Positions 1 to 8,116 of a stretch of DNA of 18,969 nucleotides are shown one piece after another. Source of the stretch: Rhodospirillales bacterium (GTDB lineage: Bacteria; Pseudomonadota; Alphaproteobacteria; Rhodospirillales; Casp-alpha2). The notes below the pieces were generated by a model. The model saw nothing but the letters and a program-made list of their open reading frames with translations, made no database searches and was not told the origin of the DNA. The stretch spans positions 822 through 19,790 of the forward strand of contig JANRAT010000245.1 in the NCBI GenBank assembly GCA_030727885.1. Reading direction: 5' to 3'. Both the position numbers and the translations under genes were made by a program. The stretch's first letter is position 1, and the number at the start of each line of letters is the position of its first letter.

Positions 1-762
1 GTGCGAAGTGATATCGGCGGCGTCCATCCGGGCAAGTTGCACCGCGAATTGCGCCGTGTCGCGGAGGCATCCGGCGCCAAGATATTCGGCGGCTGCGGCG
101 TCACCAACATTCGCCGCGTCGGCGGCACATTCGAGGTGACCACCGTGAACGGAACGGTCAAGGCCAACCATGTCATCGTCGCCACCAACGGTTATACCGA
201 CAAAGGCCTGCCATGGTTGCGCCGCCGTCTGGTTCCGGTGATTTCTGAAATGATCGCGACCGAACCGTTAAGCGCCAATCTGATGAAAACCTTGATGCCG
301 AAACAGCAGATGCTGGGTGAAACCCGCCTGCTCGGCCACTACTTCAGGCCGTCACCTGATGGCACGCGTATCCTGTTGGGTGGTCGACGCTATGACAACG
401 ACGCCGCGAAGGCACGCGAACGGCTGCGCGGTGGACTTGTCGAGATATTCCCGGAACTTTCGGATACCAAGCTTTCACATCACTGGTTCGGGTTTGTTGC
501 CTTCCCGATGGATGAACTGCCGAAACTGACCATTCATGACGGCGTTGTATACGCAACAGGGTTCTGCGGGTCTGGTGTCGTCTGGGCGCGCTGGCTCGGC
601 CAGAAGGCGGCGATGATTGTCATGGGTATGGAAGAAGGAGCGTCGGCATTCGATACCCTGCCGTTCCGGGCGATCCCGTTCTACAACGGCACGCCATGGT
701 TCCTGCCGGTCATGATGAACTGGTACAAGTTCAAGGACCGGCTTAAAGGGACGATGAAGTAA
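1..762 (+). CDS. FAD-dependent oxidoreductase, DAO fold, 3' part of gene
   Basis: This is the C-terminal part (about 253 residues) of a DAO-family flavoprotein, the group that includes gamma-glutamylputrescine oxidase and sarcosine/glycine oxidases, which oxidise C-N bonds of amines and amino acids. The N-terminal Rossmann motif GxGxxG is absent because the window starts inside the gene; the GTG at base 1 is probably an internal valine codon. What is visible: a VIVATNGYTD segment typical of the FAD-contact strand, the substrate-domain stretch with RILLGGRRYD, and the C-terminal FAD motif around YATGFCGSGVVWARWLGQ near residues 187-204. The stop is TAA at 760-762. Its last 20 bases overlap the end of the convergent minus-strand flavoprotein gene, so no terminator fits between them. 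It faces a catabolic locus of related dehydrogenases, which suggests work on the same or a related substrate. Family is secure; substrate is unknown. Confidence 0.85.
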   Translation: MRSDIGGVHPGKLHRELRRVAEASGAKIFGGCGVTNIRRVGGTFEVTTVNGTVKANHVIVATNGYTDKGLPWLRRRLVPVISEMIATEPLSANLMKTLMPKQQMLGETRLLGHYFRPSPDGTRILLGGRRYDNDAAKARERLRGGLVEIFPELSDTKLSHHWFGFVAFPMDELPKLTIHDGVVYATGFCGSGVVWARWLGQKAAMIVMGMEEGASAFDTLPFRAIPFYNGTPWFLPVMMNWYKFKDRLKGTMK

Positions 763-2164
763 CCGTGCCCGGATCGGTATCCATATCGGCAAGTTCGGCC
801 AGGCTTAGCGGCTTCAACGGTGGTCGTATCCGGTAGGCGCCGATGTCGACCGGCGACTTGCCCAATGCTGCAGCCAGAATTTCAGTCACGGCAAGACCGC
901 ACATGCGTCCCTGACAGGGACCCATGCCGGCCCTGAGAAATGCCTTGAGTTGATTGGGCCCCGGCGCACCGAGGCTGGCCGCCTTGCGGATATCACCCGC
1001 CGTCACTTCTTCACATCGGCAGATGATGGTCGCATCGTCGCGTGGATTGAGAATTTCTGCCGGTGGCGGAAACAATGCGTCCAGAAGAGGACGAATGGCA
1101 TCATGATGATGCTTTTCAGAAAACAACGGTTTGGCTTTACGGTCGCGTTCCGCCACGTCGATCACACCCAGATGAGATGCGATCTGAAGGACGCTCAGAC
1201 GGCCTGAAACCTCAGCCGCCATGGCGCCAAATATGCCTGCACCATCACCGGCAATGAACACTTTTTCTTCAGAGGTTGCACCGAACACATCCGTTTTCGG
1301 ATACCAGTAATGCTGCGTGTCATGCCAGCCATGATCGAGGCGGAGCTGCCGGCTTGCCTGTGTATTCGGCACCACCCCCTGATGCAGCAGGACCGTTTCA
1401 GCAGCAATAGTATGTGTTCGTCCACCGGCCTTGAAGGTTATACCAGTGGCTTTCGCCCCGCCATTGATGCGCAAACCTGATATGCCGCTGATGATCGGCA
1501 CACCGCTGGCCTTGATGCGGCGGCGCATCTGCAGGCCTTTTTTCAAATATTCCATCGCAGATAGAGCTTTAGGCAGTTTCGGCAAAGCCGCCAGATAGTG
1601 CGAAAAAGAGGTTGTCTCTGCGATCGCTGCGAGCCTTGCACCTGACTGGATCAACTGATCCGCAACCAGCAGCAGCAATGGCCCCGAGCCGGCGAGGACA
1701 ACCGGCCCGTCCGGAATCATCGCCGCACTTTTCATGAGAATCTGCACCGCCCCGGCTGTCATGACACCGGGCAACGTCCAGCCAGGCACCGGCATCGGAC
1801 GTTCCATCGCCCCGGTTGCCAGCACAACGGTTCTGGCCTGGATACGCTTGGCTTTGTTGCCGTCACTGCACCAAACCGTGCCATCGCGCTCAATCTGCCA
1901 GACCATATGTCCGGCCAGGTGTTTGATGCCGGATGACTGCATGCCGTCGGCCAGTCCATTGCCGCAAGCATATTCTGTTCCGAGAATCCTGATATCCTCT
2001 GGCCGCTCGGCGATAACGCGCTGCACATTGCGGTAAATCTGCCCGCCCGGCGCATTCTGTTCATCGATCACAACAGCACTCAGCCCAAGACTATTGGCCT
2101 CATGGGCTGCAGCCATGCCAGCCGGACCGGCACCGATGATCGCAATGTCAAAAGGCACGGTCAT
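743..2164 (-). CDS. FAD/NAD(P)-binding dehydrogenase subunit with C-terminal [2Fe-2S] domain (opine oxidase A / HcnB / hydroxyproline dehydrogenase type)
   Basis: The 473-residue protein starts with a Rossmann motif IIGAGPAGMAAA (glycines 11, 13, 16), has a second nucleotide-binding stretch around VVLAGSGPLLLLVADQL, and ends with a BFD-like iron-sulfur segment whose cysteines are at 382, 384, 417 and 422 (C-x-C ... C-x4-C). This layout is that of the large subunit of octopine/nopaline oxidase, hydrogen cyanide synthase HcnB and the D-hydroxyproline dehydrogenase complex, which pass electrons from a DAO-type catalytic subunit to the respiratory chain. The start ATG overlaps the stop of the upstream ferredoxin-like gene by four bases (ATGA), so the genes are translationally coupled. 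It is the last of three overlapping minus-strand genes. The fold and complex type are well supported. The substrate is not: the same three-part architecture serves opines, glycine and D-hydroxyproline. Confidence 0.9.
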   Translation of the reverse strand: MTVPFDIAIIGAGPAGMAAAHEANSLGLSAVVIDEQNAPGGQIYRNVQRVIAERPEDIRILGTEYACGNGLADGMQSSGIKHLAGHMVWQIERDGTVWCSDGNKAKRIQARTVVLATGAMERPMPVPGWTLPGVMTAGAVQILMKSAAMIPDGPVVLAGSGPLLLLVADQLIQSGARLAAIAETTSFSHYLAALPKLPKALSAMEYLKKGLQMRRRIKASGVPIISGISGLRINGGAKATGITFKAGGRTHTIAAETVLLHQGVVPNTQASRQLRLDHGWHDTQHYWYPKTDVFGATSEEKVFIAGDGAGIFGAMAAEVSGRLSVLQIASHLGVIDVAERDRKAKPLFSEKHHHDAIRPLLDALFPPPAEILNPRDDATIICRCEEVTAGDIRKAASLGAPGPNQLKAFLRAGMGPCQGRMCGLAVTEILAAALGKSPVDIGAYRIRPPLKPLSLAELADMDTDPGTVTSSSL

Positions 2165-2460
2165 TCAGCACCCCTTAAATCTCTGGCGCCAAGCTGGCGT
2201 TGAATGCGCATCCCGGGTGCGACCTGAACCATGCAGGCCTGACGGTTGGCCACCCCGTCGATTTCCATCAGACACTCAAAGCAGACCCCCATCATGCAAT
2301 AAGGCGCGCGGGGGCTTTCCGATACCGGTGTGGTTCTTGTCGCTTCACTGGAGGACACCAGAACGGCTGCAGCCACACTCTCGCCGGCACGGGCTTCAAC
2401 GGCGACTCCATCAACAGTGATCGCAACGACTTCAGAGTCGCTATGCCGTCTTTTGAGCAT
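2161..2460 (-). CDS. Small [2Fe-2S] ferredoxin-like subunit of heterotrimeric dehydrogenase (HcnA / opine oxidase small-subunit type)
   Basis: A 99-residue protein with an N-terminal beta-grasp part (VVAITVDGVAVEARAGESVA) followed by a cysteine cluster at 55, 60, 63 and 76 (C-x4-C-x2-C-x12-C), the pattern of the small iron-sulfur subunit of HcnABC-type and D-hydroxyproline-dehydrogenase-type complexes. Its job there is electron transfer between the two flavin subunits. I chose the ATG at 2460. A reading frame continues upstream to 2538, but that extension is arginine- and proline-rich, lies entirely inside the end of the DAO subunit gene and is unlike family N-termini. With this start it overlaps the upstream DAO gene by 20 bases and the downstream gene by four, a tight operon. 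Family call is firm; its partner specificity is inferred from the arrangement. Confidence 0.88.
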   Translation of the reverse strand: MLKRRHSDSEVVAITVDGVAVEARAGESVAAAVLVSSSEATRTTPVSESPRAPYCMMGVCFECLMEIDGVANRQACMVQVAPGMRIQRQLGARDLRGAE

Positions 2461-3580
2461 TGAACCTCTCCGAACTGAACGCTTCAAACTCTTCGGGGGC
2501 CGGATCGTCCGCGATCCAGCCGGATGCAACCTTGGCATTGACCGCGGCCAGCGTCACGCCACTGTGCGAGGCCACAGCATAAATACCCGGGTGACTTTGT
2601 GATTCTTGATAGACCGGGCATTTGTCTGGTGTCAGAACGCGCAGGGCTGCCCATGTGCGGACGATGTTCAGATTGCGCAGGGCCGGAATAATCCGACCCG
2701 CCCGCTGGGCGATTTTGGCGATCGTTGCCGTATCGACCATGTCATTGTAGCCGGCTTCTTCAGCAGAAACGCCAAGCATGATCGACCCTTCACGGGTTTG
2801 CCGGAAAGCACTCATCGGCATCGGCAAAATCTGCTGGGTCCTTTCTGTAACCAGTATGTGGCCACGCTGCGGGCGGATCGGGATGTTCAGGCCGAGTGGC
2901 GGACCAAGTTCCCGCAAACCATGACCTGCGGCAATCACCACCTTTGGTGCACTGACCGTACCGGCTGCCGTCTGCAGGTCATAGGCTTGGCCGTTTTTAA
3001 CAACACCCGAAACCCGATGATGCGGCAGATAGGTTCCACCCAATTGCTGGAAACGAGTGTGCATGGCTCTGAGCAGAAACAGCGGATTAACATGTCCATC
3101 GATCGGGCTGTAGGACGCGCCTACAACCTCATCGCCAAGCCGGATGCCTGGCAACATGCTTTCAGTCTGCTTGCGATCCAGAAATTCGACTTCGTATTCG
3201 TTGCCACCACCCTGCTGGTAAATCTGTCCGATAAAATGGCGTCGGTGTGCCAGTTCCTCATCGCCGAGCAACAACTCCAGCCCGCCCGGATTGGCATGGC
3301 CGATATCAACGCCGGTGTTTTCCTTGAGTTCTGCGGCAAACGACGGATAGAGTTTTGCCGAACGACGGCTCCATTCTACGTAACGGGGCATGCCGAAACC
3401 CTTGCCCTGAAACCACACGAGACCAAAGTTGCCGCGTGCAACTCTCAGAACATCATCGCCTTCATCGAGAATGCAGACCTTCATGCCGCGCTCGGCAAGC
3501 CCGATTGCAAGTGCGGGACCGATCATGCCGCCACCAATGACGGCAACATCGTAATTTTTATGTGCCGTTGAAATCGGCAT
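2441..3580 (-). CDS. FAD-dependent oxidoreductase, DAO fold, catalytic subunit of heterotrimeric dehydrogenase (opine oxidase B / HcnC type)
   Basis: The 379-residue flavoprotein has an N-terminal dinucleotide-binding motif VAVIGGGMIGPALAIGLAER (glycines 16, 18, 21), an acidic ribose-binding end of strand 2 (CILDEGDD), and the DAO substrate domain. It ends with the usual FAD-closing segment around YAVASHSGVTLAAVNAKVAS. In HcnABC, opine oxidases and D-hydroxyproline dehydrogenase this subunit carries out the oxidation of the amino or imino acid. It is the first of three overlapping minus-strand genes. A good ribosome-binding site, AAGGA at 3590-3594, lies nine bases before the ATG. The gene order DAO, ferredoxin-like, large flavoprotein differs from the hcnA-hcnB-hcnC order. 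Likely regulated by the LysR gene immediately upstream. Substrate is unknown; an N-substituted amino acid, opine or hydroxyproline-like compound is the best guess. Confidence 0.9.
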   Translation of the reverse strand: MPISTAHKNYDVAVIGGGMIGPALAIGLAERGMKVCILDEGDDVLRVARGNFGLVWFQGKGFGMPRYVEWSRRSAKLYPSFAAELKENTGVDIGHANPGGLELLLGDEELAHRRHFIGQIYQQGGGNEYEVEFLDRKQTESMLPGIRLGDEVVGASYSPIDGHVNPLFLLRAMHTRFQQLGGTYLPHHRVSGVVKNGQAYDLQTAAGTVSAPKVVIAAGHGLRELGPPLGLNIPIRPQRGHILVTERTQQILPMPMSAFRQTREGSIMLGVSAEEAGYNDMVDTATIAKIAQRAGRIIPALRNLNIVRTWAALRVLTPDKCPVYQESQSHPGIYAVASHSGVTLAAVNAKVASGWIADDPAPEEFEAFSSERFNAQKTA

Positions 3581-3670
3581 CTGCAGGTTTCCTTCCGTTT
3601 CGGCGTACAGGAAACCGTCAGCACCGCGAATAAGTCAAATCAGAAAAAGTCGATAGTATATCCAAAAATA
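3581..3670 (-). promoter_or_regulatory. Short AT-rich gap upstream of the dehydrogenase operon
   Basis: Ninety bases separate the LysR stop from the dehydrogenase operon. Read on the minus strand there are two -10-like hexamers, TATAAT (forward 3670-3675, overlapping the LysR stop) and TATACT (forward 3655-3660), followed by the ribosome-binding site at 3590-3594. I see no convincing -35 partner for either, so the operon may have its own promoter here or be read through from the LysR gene. Confidence 0.25.
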
Positions 3671-4588
3671 TTATACATTGGTCATTTCACGGCGTAACAG
3701 CGACTCGTTATAGGTACGCGTCAGAACATCAACAAACATCTCGACACGTCGTGAAGATGCCTTGTGGGCAGGCACCAGCGCACCGATGGAAATCGGGATT
3801 GCCGGCTCGAAATCACGCAGGCAGATGTCAGTAAGATTGGCGCCAGAGACATCCCAGGTTCCTACGATGGCGACACCGGCTCCTTCTGCGACAAGATTGC
3901 AGGCCACTTGCGTCGTACGGGTTTCCATTCGCATCTTTCTGACGATACCAAGCTCGTCAAAAACCCTGTCGACGCGAATGCGATACAGCGTGTCATTGGA
4001 AAATGAGATAAATGCCTCGCCCGTCAGGTCACTGGCATGGATCACCTGTTTCTCGGCAAGCCGATGCCCAACTGGCACAACGCAGAGAGAATTGGCTTCG
4101 CTGAGCAGACGCACGTCAATGCTGGGCATTTCCACGGGTAAAGTGGTTATCCCTATATCGTATTGCTGAGCAACAATCGCTTCGATGACAAACCGGCGGG
4201 GACGAACTTCTATTTCAAACGACACATCGGGATTATCCCGGGCAAATTCGGCAACCGCCCGTGTCAGCGGCTCACCTGTCAGTGACGGCATCGCCGCAAT
4301 CCTGATTACGCCAGAGGAATTTTTGGCAAGTGTCCGGGCCGCTGTTTCGACCTGGGCCAACCCTATAAACGAGCGCTGTACTTCAGCGAATAGGGCATTG
4401 CCCTCCTCTGTCGGCTGAAGTCGGCCGCGGACCCTGTTGAACAGCATATAGCCAAGATCACGTTCAAGATCGGCAATCAGTCTACTGACAGCCGGCTGGG
4501 AAATATACAATGCATTGGCCGCGCGGACCATCGTGCCAGTCAGCATAACGGCGCGGAATGCTTCAATCTGCCTGAGGTTCAAGGTCAT
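3671..4588 (-). CDS. LysR-family transcriptional regulator, OccR/NocR-like N-terminus
   Basis: A 305-residue LysR-type regulator of normal length. The N-terminal winged helix-turn-helix spans about residues 5-64: it begins NLRQIEAFRAVMLTGTMVRA and has the recognition segment YISQPAVSRLIADLERDLG. The rest is the two-lobed periplasmic-binding-like effector domain. The opening NLRQIEAFRAVMLTG is close to what I remember of the opine regulators OccR and NocR, which fits an opine-oxidase-like complex encoded just downstream on the same strand. It is divergent from the TAXI transporter genes across 303 bases, the usual layout for a LysR regulator controlling a neighbour and itself. Control of both flanking operons is inferred. 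Family call is firm; the subgroup is a resemblance only. Confidence 0.92.
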   Translation of the reverse strand: MTLNLRQIEAFRAVMLTGTMVRAANALYISQPAVSRLIADLERDLGYMLFNRVRGRLQPTEEGNALFAEVQRSFIGLAQVETAARTLAKNSSGVIRIAAMPSLTGEPLTRAVAEFARDNPDVSFEIEVRPRRFVIEAIVAQQYDIGITTLPVEMPSIDVRLLSEANSLCVVPVGHRLAEKQVIHASDLTGEAFISFSNDTLYRIRVDRVFDELGIVRKMRMETRTTQVACNLVAEGAGVAIVGTWDVSGANLTDICLRDFEPAIPISIGALVPAHKASSRRVEMFVDVLTRTYNESLLRREMTNV

Positions 4589-4690
4589 CGAATACAGCTA
4601 CAATTCCTAAATTGGACCCCAAGAATGTGTGATCCAAAAATTAGCATATAACATTAACACATAAGATACTGAATAAAATGAATTTGACAT

Positions 4691-4707
4691 CATAGGTGAT
4701 GGTTATG
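4691..4707. promoter_or_regulatory. Candidate LysR box (CATA-N9-TATG, containing T-N11-A)
   Basis: The dyad CATA-N9-TATG contains the T-N11-A spacing that LysR-type regulators recognise. It lies 103 bases upstream of the LysR start and about 185 bases before the TAXI gene. Four-base arms in an AT-rich region can arise by chance, so support is weak. Confidence 0.25.
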
Positions 4708-4800
4708 AGAGTCACTCTAGGCACCACGCTTAATTGTCACATAGAAACGAATGCGGGTGTTGTCGTTACGTGCAGGGGGTAAGAAATTTGAGCAACAATC

Positions 4801-4814
4801 TTGATTTCTATCAC
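4801..4814 (+). promoter_or_regulatory. Candidate Crp/Fnr-family box (TTGAT-N4-ATCAC)
   Basis: TTGAT-ttct-ATCAC matches nine of ten defined positions of the Fnr/FixK consensus TTGAT-N4-ATCAA. It sits about 80 bases before the TAXI start codon, so it could act on that promoter. Oxygen or energy control of a respiratory substrate-uptake operon would be sensible, but this is inference from one site. Confidence 0.35.
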
Positions 4815-4876
4815 TGTGGTTGCGTCGACCAGACCGCTTCTGAGCGGTGCCAGAAGATACGCTGGATCAATTCACA

Positions 4877-4882
4877 GGGAGT
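4877..4882 (+). promoter_or_regulatory. Ribosome-binding site fixing the TAXI gene start
   Basis: AGGGAG, nine bases before the ATG at 4892, favours this start over the in-frame upstream ATG at 4847. The protein from 4892 also begins directly with a clean signal peptide. Confidence 0.7.
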
Positions 4883-4891
4883 ATAGAAGAC

Positions 4892-5887
4892 ATGAGAAAT
4901 TTGAAGACGTTGACGGCGGCCTTGGCGGTCGCAACCTTGGCACTTGGCAGTGCTGCACATGCTCAGGAAATGAAATTCTGGCGTATCGGCACCGGTGGCG
5001 CAGGCGGAACCTATTATCCGATCGGCGGCCTGATCGCCAACGCCATTTCCAACCCGCCGGGCTCACGTCCGTGCGACAAAGGCGGCAGCTGCGGCGTCCC
5101 GGGACTGGTCGCCATTGCCGTTTCGACCAACGCTTCAGTAGCCAACGTCAATGCAATTGATGCCGGTCAGCTTGATGCCGGTCTTGCCGGTGCCCAGAGC
5201 GTCACGCAAGGCTACAACGGTGAAGGTAAATTCGAAGGCAGCCCGAAGAAGAACATTCGCGTCATCGCAAACCTGTATCCGGAAGACATGCATCTGGTAA
5301 CCCAGAAAGGCGTCACCCTCTCCGGTCTCAAGGATCTTGCTGGCAAGAAAATCGGCATTGGCGCTGCTGGTTCCGGTACCCAGGTTTCGGTTCGCATGAT
5401 CCTCGAAGCGAACGGAATCAAAGCTGACGAGCAGGAACTCGGCATTGGCCAAAGCGTCCAGCGCATTGCTGATGGTCAGCTTGATGCCTTCTTCTATGCC
5501 GCCGGCACACCTTTCGCTGGTTTGATTCAGTTGGGTTCCACGAAAGGCTTCGAACTCTACAAGTTCTCGGATGCCGATCAAAAAGCCATCAACAAAATCA
5601 TTCCTTATTATGTTGATTCCCTGATACCGGCCGGCACCTACGAGAACATAACCTATGATGTCCCGACAGTTGCCGTCAGCGGACAGTTGATCACCTCGGC
5701 AGCGCAGCCTGACGATCTGATCTATGAGATCACCAAGGCATTGTGGAATGCGAATACCCGCAAACTGCTCGACAAAGGCCATCCCAAAGGCAAGCAGATC
5801 ACGATTGAAACGGCTCTTAAGGGCGTCCTGATCCCGCTTCATCCGGGTGCTGCGAAATTCTACAAAGAAGCCGGTATGTTGAAGTAA
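4892..5887 (+). CDS. TAXI-family TRAP transporter periplasmic solute-binding protein
   Basis: A 331-residue exported binding protein. A signal peptide covers about residues 1-25 (MRNLKTLTAALAVATLALGS, then AAHAQ with an AHA cleavage site). The mature part opens with KFWRIGTGGAGGTYYPIGG, the signature of the TAXI (TRAP-associated extracytoplasmic immunogenic) family, and later has LAGKKIGIGAAGSGTQVSVR, the conserved second-lobe motif. Cysteines in PCDKGGSCG can form a disulfide in the insertion I have seen in other TAXI proteins. TAXI proteins capture an organic anion and deliver it to a fused DctQM permease, which is encoded next. The upstream in-frame ATG at 4847 was rejected because it would bury the signal peptide. 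Ligand unknown; the neighbouring amino-acid dehydrogenases suggest an amino-acid or opine-like acid. Confidence 0.93.
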   Translation: MRNLKTLTAALAVATLALGSAAHAQEMKFWRIGTGGAGGTYYPIGGLIANAISNPPGSRPCDKGGSCGVPGLVAIAVSTNASVANVNAIDAGQLDAGLAGAQSVTQGYNGEGKFEGSPKKNIRVIANLYPEDMHLVTQKGVTLSGLKDLAGKKIGIGAAGSGTQVSVRMILEANGIKADEQELGIGQSVQRIADGQLDAFFYAAGTPFAGLIQLGSTKGFELYKFSDADQKAINKIIPYYVDSLIPAGTYENITYDVPTVAVSGQLITSAAQPDDLIYEITKALWNANTRKLLDKGHPKGKQITIETALKGVLIPLHPGAAKFYKEAGMLK

Positions 5888-5903
5888 TCAACGACCTGAA
5901 TGC

Positions 5904-5933
5904 ACGAGACGCGTGAACAATCACGCGTCTCGT
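5904..5933 (+). terminator. Perfect 13-bp hairpin between binding-protein and permease genes
   Basis: ACGAGACGCGTGA (5904-5916), loop ACAA, TCACGCGTCTCGT (5921-5933) form a perfect 13-base-pair stem 16 bases after the binding-protein stop. There is no run of T after it, so it is more likely a 3'-end-protecting or attenuating hairpin than a classic terminator. Such a structure would give much more binding protein than permease from one transcript. Confidence 0.55.
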
Positions 5934-6003
5934 ATGCATACTTTAGCGACGCCCCCGCAGTCGGAATTTCTCAATTGCCCCATTATGAATTGGTATTTAT
6001 ATC

Positions 6004-8103
6004 ATGGCCGAACTCGACATTAAAAAAGCCGAAGAGCTAGAACGTCAGTACGATTCTGGTTTGAATACCCGGGCAATAGGTCCACATTTACTGACTTTCT
6101 CATTCGGGTTTTCTGTCCTTTTCGCCCTTTATCACTACATCACCGCCGGCATCGGAGTGCCGATCGATTACTGGCATATGGGATTTCATATGTCGGGTGT
6201 TATCTTGCTGGTATTTATTGGCTTCCCGGCATTCAGGACAGCAAGTTCCAATACCGTGCAACCGAACACCTGGTGGCGTTACGAAAATGTCCCGGTATGG
6301 GATTTACTGTTCATCATCGTCGGCATCGCATGCTCGCTTTATATCGGCATCACATGGTTTGCGATTGATTTCACCTTCCTCGGCATTCATTTTCAACTGG
6401 CCGATCAGGTTATGCGTCAGGGCAATCCGGCCACCATCGATATCTTTTTCGGGACAGCATTGATTGCAGTCCTGCTGGAAGCGGTTAGACGATCACTTGG
6501 CATCATCGTGCCGATCATCATTCTCGTATTCACATGCTATGCGATTTTCGGTCAGTACATTCCAGTCCAGATTCTGAGGCATCCGGGTATCAGCTGGGCA
6601 CAATATATCAATAACATGTACTTTCCTGCCGAGGGCATTTACGGCGTCACGCTTTGGATCGTCTCGACCGTGGTGTTTCATTTCGTTCTGTTCGGCGTAC
6701 TGGCACAACGCATGGGTCTCGGGCAATTCTTTGTCGACATCGCCACCGTTATCGCCGGGCGGTATACCGGCGGCCTTGCCAAAGTCAGTGTCGTTTCGTC
6801 GGCTTTCTTCGGCATGATTTCCGGCTCATCCATCGCCAATACGGTTTCAACCGGCTCGCTGACAATTCCCAATATGAAACGCATGGGGTATCCCGGGCAT
6901 CTGGCCGGTGGCGTCGAAGCGGCATCCAGCGCCGGCGGCCAGATCACCCCGCCCATCATGGGTGCAGCCGCGTTCGTCATGGCCGAGTTTCTTGAAGTCC
7001 CCTACACAACGATCGTTATTGCCGCCATTGTGCCCGCGGCCATGCATTACATTGCCGTACTGTGCATTGTCCATTTCCAGGCACGCCGGCTCGGCCTCAA
7101 GGGCCTGCCGAAAGATGAAATCCCCAAGCTTTGGGCCGTGCTCAAAAAGGGATGGCCAACGTCCGTGCCGCTGCTGGTCCTGATTTATGTTCTGTTCAGC
7201 GGTTACTCGCCCTATATGGCAGCGTTCTGGGGCATCACATCAGCACTCGTCGTCGGCTTTCTCAATCCGATGCACAAAATTACCGTCCGCGATGTCCTTG
7301 AAGGATGCGTCATGGGCGTCAAATACGCACTGGCCGTCGGTGCCGTTTGCGCCGCTATCGGCATCGTCGTCGGCGTCGTTAACTCAACCGGGCTGGGTTT
7401 CCGCCTCGGATTCATGGTTACCAACAGCGCCCAAGCAATCGCCGAGGGCTTGTTCCCGGTCTTGAGTCTGGTGCCCTTCTCCGAGTTCTCGATCCAGAGC
7501 ATCACGTTGTTTGTTTCACTGGTCATGATCGCCATCACCTGCATCCTGATGGGAGCCGGTCTTCCAACCACGGCGCTCTACATCATGCTGGCAACCGTCG
7601 CACAACCGGCCCTGGGCAAGCTTGGCGTGCCACCGTTGGCGTCGCATCTGTTCGTACTTTATTACGGTGTGATTTCTGAAATCACCCCGCCTGTTTGTGC
7701 CTCAGCCTATGCCGCTGCCGGGATCGCCAATGCCAATCCGTTCCGGACCGGTTGCTCTGCCTTTACGCTTGGCATCGGCAAACTGATTGTGCCGATGGTC
7801 TTTGTCTATTCTCCGGCAATGCTGATCGTGCTGCCCGAATACTTCACCTGGAGTGCGTTCCTCACAACAAGCCTTACCTGCGGCATCGGCATTATTCTAT
7901 TGTCGTTCTGTGTTGCCGGCTACTTCCTGGCACCACTGCCCGCTGCGTTCCGGGTCTTGTGTGCATTGTCCGGCTTGTTCCTGGTTGCACCCGGCTATAA
8001 AAGTGACTTGTGGTCACTGGCGTTTTTCACGCCTGTCTTGATCCAGCAAGTTCTGCTTAGAAAATCCATGCGAGATAGCGAATTGAGCCAGGCAACCACC
8101 TGA
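6004..8103 (+). CDS. TRAP transporter fused permease subunit (DctQM, TAXI-associated)
   Basis: A 699-residue, very hydrophobic inner-membrane protein of the fused small-plus-large TRAP permease family (4TM/12TM). A short soluble N-terminus (about residues 1-25) is followed by the DctQ-like part to about residue 190. The DctM-like part carries conserved stretches such as FFGMISGSSIANTVSTGS, SSAGGQITPPIMGAAAFVMA and LMGAGLPTTALYIMLA, which form the ion and substrate path. It moves the ligand bound by the TAXI protein with sodium or proton symport. The gene follows the binding-protein gene after a 116-base gap holding a strong hairpin. No clear ribosome-binding site precedes the ATG, which suggests low translation. 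The next gene starts 13 bases after the stop, so co-transcription with the DadA-like gene is likely. Confidence 0.95.
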   Translation: MAELDIKKAEELERQYDSGLNTRAIGPHLLTFSFGFSVLFALYHYITAGIGVPIDYWHMGFHMSGVILLVFIGFPAFRTASSNTVQPNTWWRYENVPVWDLLFIIVGIACSLYIGITWFAIDFTFLGIHFQLADQVMRQGNPATIDIFFGTALIAVLLEAVRRSLGIIVPIIILVFTCYAIFGQYIPVQILRHPGISWAQYINNMYFPAEGIYGVTLWIVSTVVFHFVLFGVLAQRMGLGQFFVDIATVIAGRYTGGLAKVSVVSSAFFGMISGSSIANTVSTGSLTIPNMKRMGYPGHLAGGVEAASSAGGQITPPIMGAAAFVMAEFLEVPYTTIVIAAIVPAAMHYIAVLCIVHFQARRLGLKGLPKDEIPKLWAVLKKGWPTSVPLLVLIYVLFSGYSPYMAAFWGITSALVVGFLNPMHKITVRDVLEGCVMGVKYALAVGAVCAAIGIVVGVVNSTGLGFRLGFMVTNSAQAIAEGLFPVLSLVPFSEFSIQSITLFVSLVMIAITCILMGAGLPTTALYIMLATVAQPALGKLGVPPLASHLFVLYYGVISEITPPVCASAYAAAGIANANPFRTGCSAFTLGIGKLIVPMVFVYSPAMLIVLPEYFTWSAFLTTSLTCGIGIILLSFCVAGYFLAPLPAAFRVLCALSGLFLVAPGYKSDLWSLAFFTPVLIQQVLLRKSMRDSELSQATT

Positions 8104-8116
8104 AAGATCAACGACA

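Larger units (their letters stand above)
4589..4891. promoter_or_regulatory. 303-base divergent regulatory region between LysR and TAXI transporter genes
   Basis: This AT-rich gap carries no credible gene. It holds a LysR-box-like dyad (4691-4707), a TTGACA hexamer at 4684-4689 without a well-placed -10, a Crp/Fnr-like box (4801-4814), a small hairpin ACCGCT-TCTG-AGCGGT (4833-4848) in what should be the leader of the transporter mRNA, and a short inverted repeat CAATT-N4-AATTG (4601-4614) next to the LysR start that could be an autoregulatory site. All are seen by eye; none is proven. Confidence 0.5.

Noticed and set aside
2606..3571. Long plus-strand reading frame of about 321 codons opposite the DAO subunit gene
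   Set aside because: The minus strand encodes a complete, well-recognised flavoprotein here. The plus-strand product has no recognisable motif, so it is a shadow.
4809..4825. Sigma-54 promoter reading of TATCAC-N5-TTGC
   Set aside because: The GG at -24 that sigma-54 promoters need is AT here, and the other copies of the word lack the -12 GC.
5135..5842. Minus-strand frame of about 235 codons inside the TAXI gene
   Set aside because: It lies opposite a clear TAXI binding protein and matches no family I know.
5985..6023. Twelve-codon frame overlapping the permease start, as a possible leader peptide
   Set aside because: It has no ribosome-binding site and no amino-acid pattern that would suggest attenuation.
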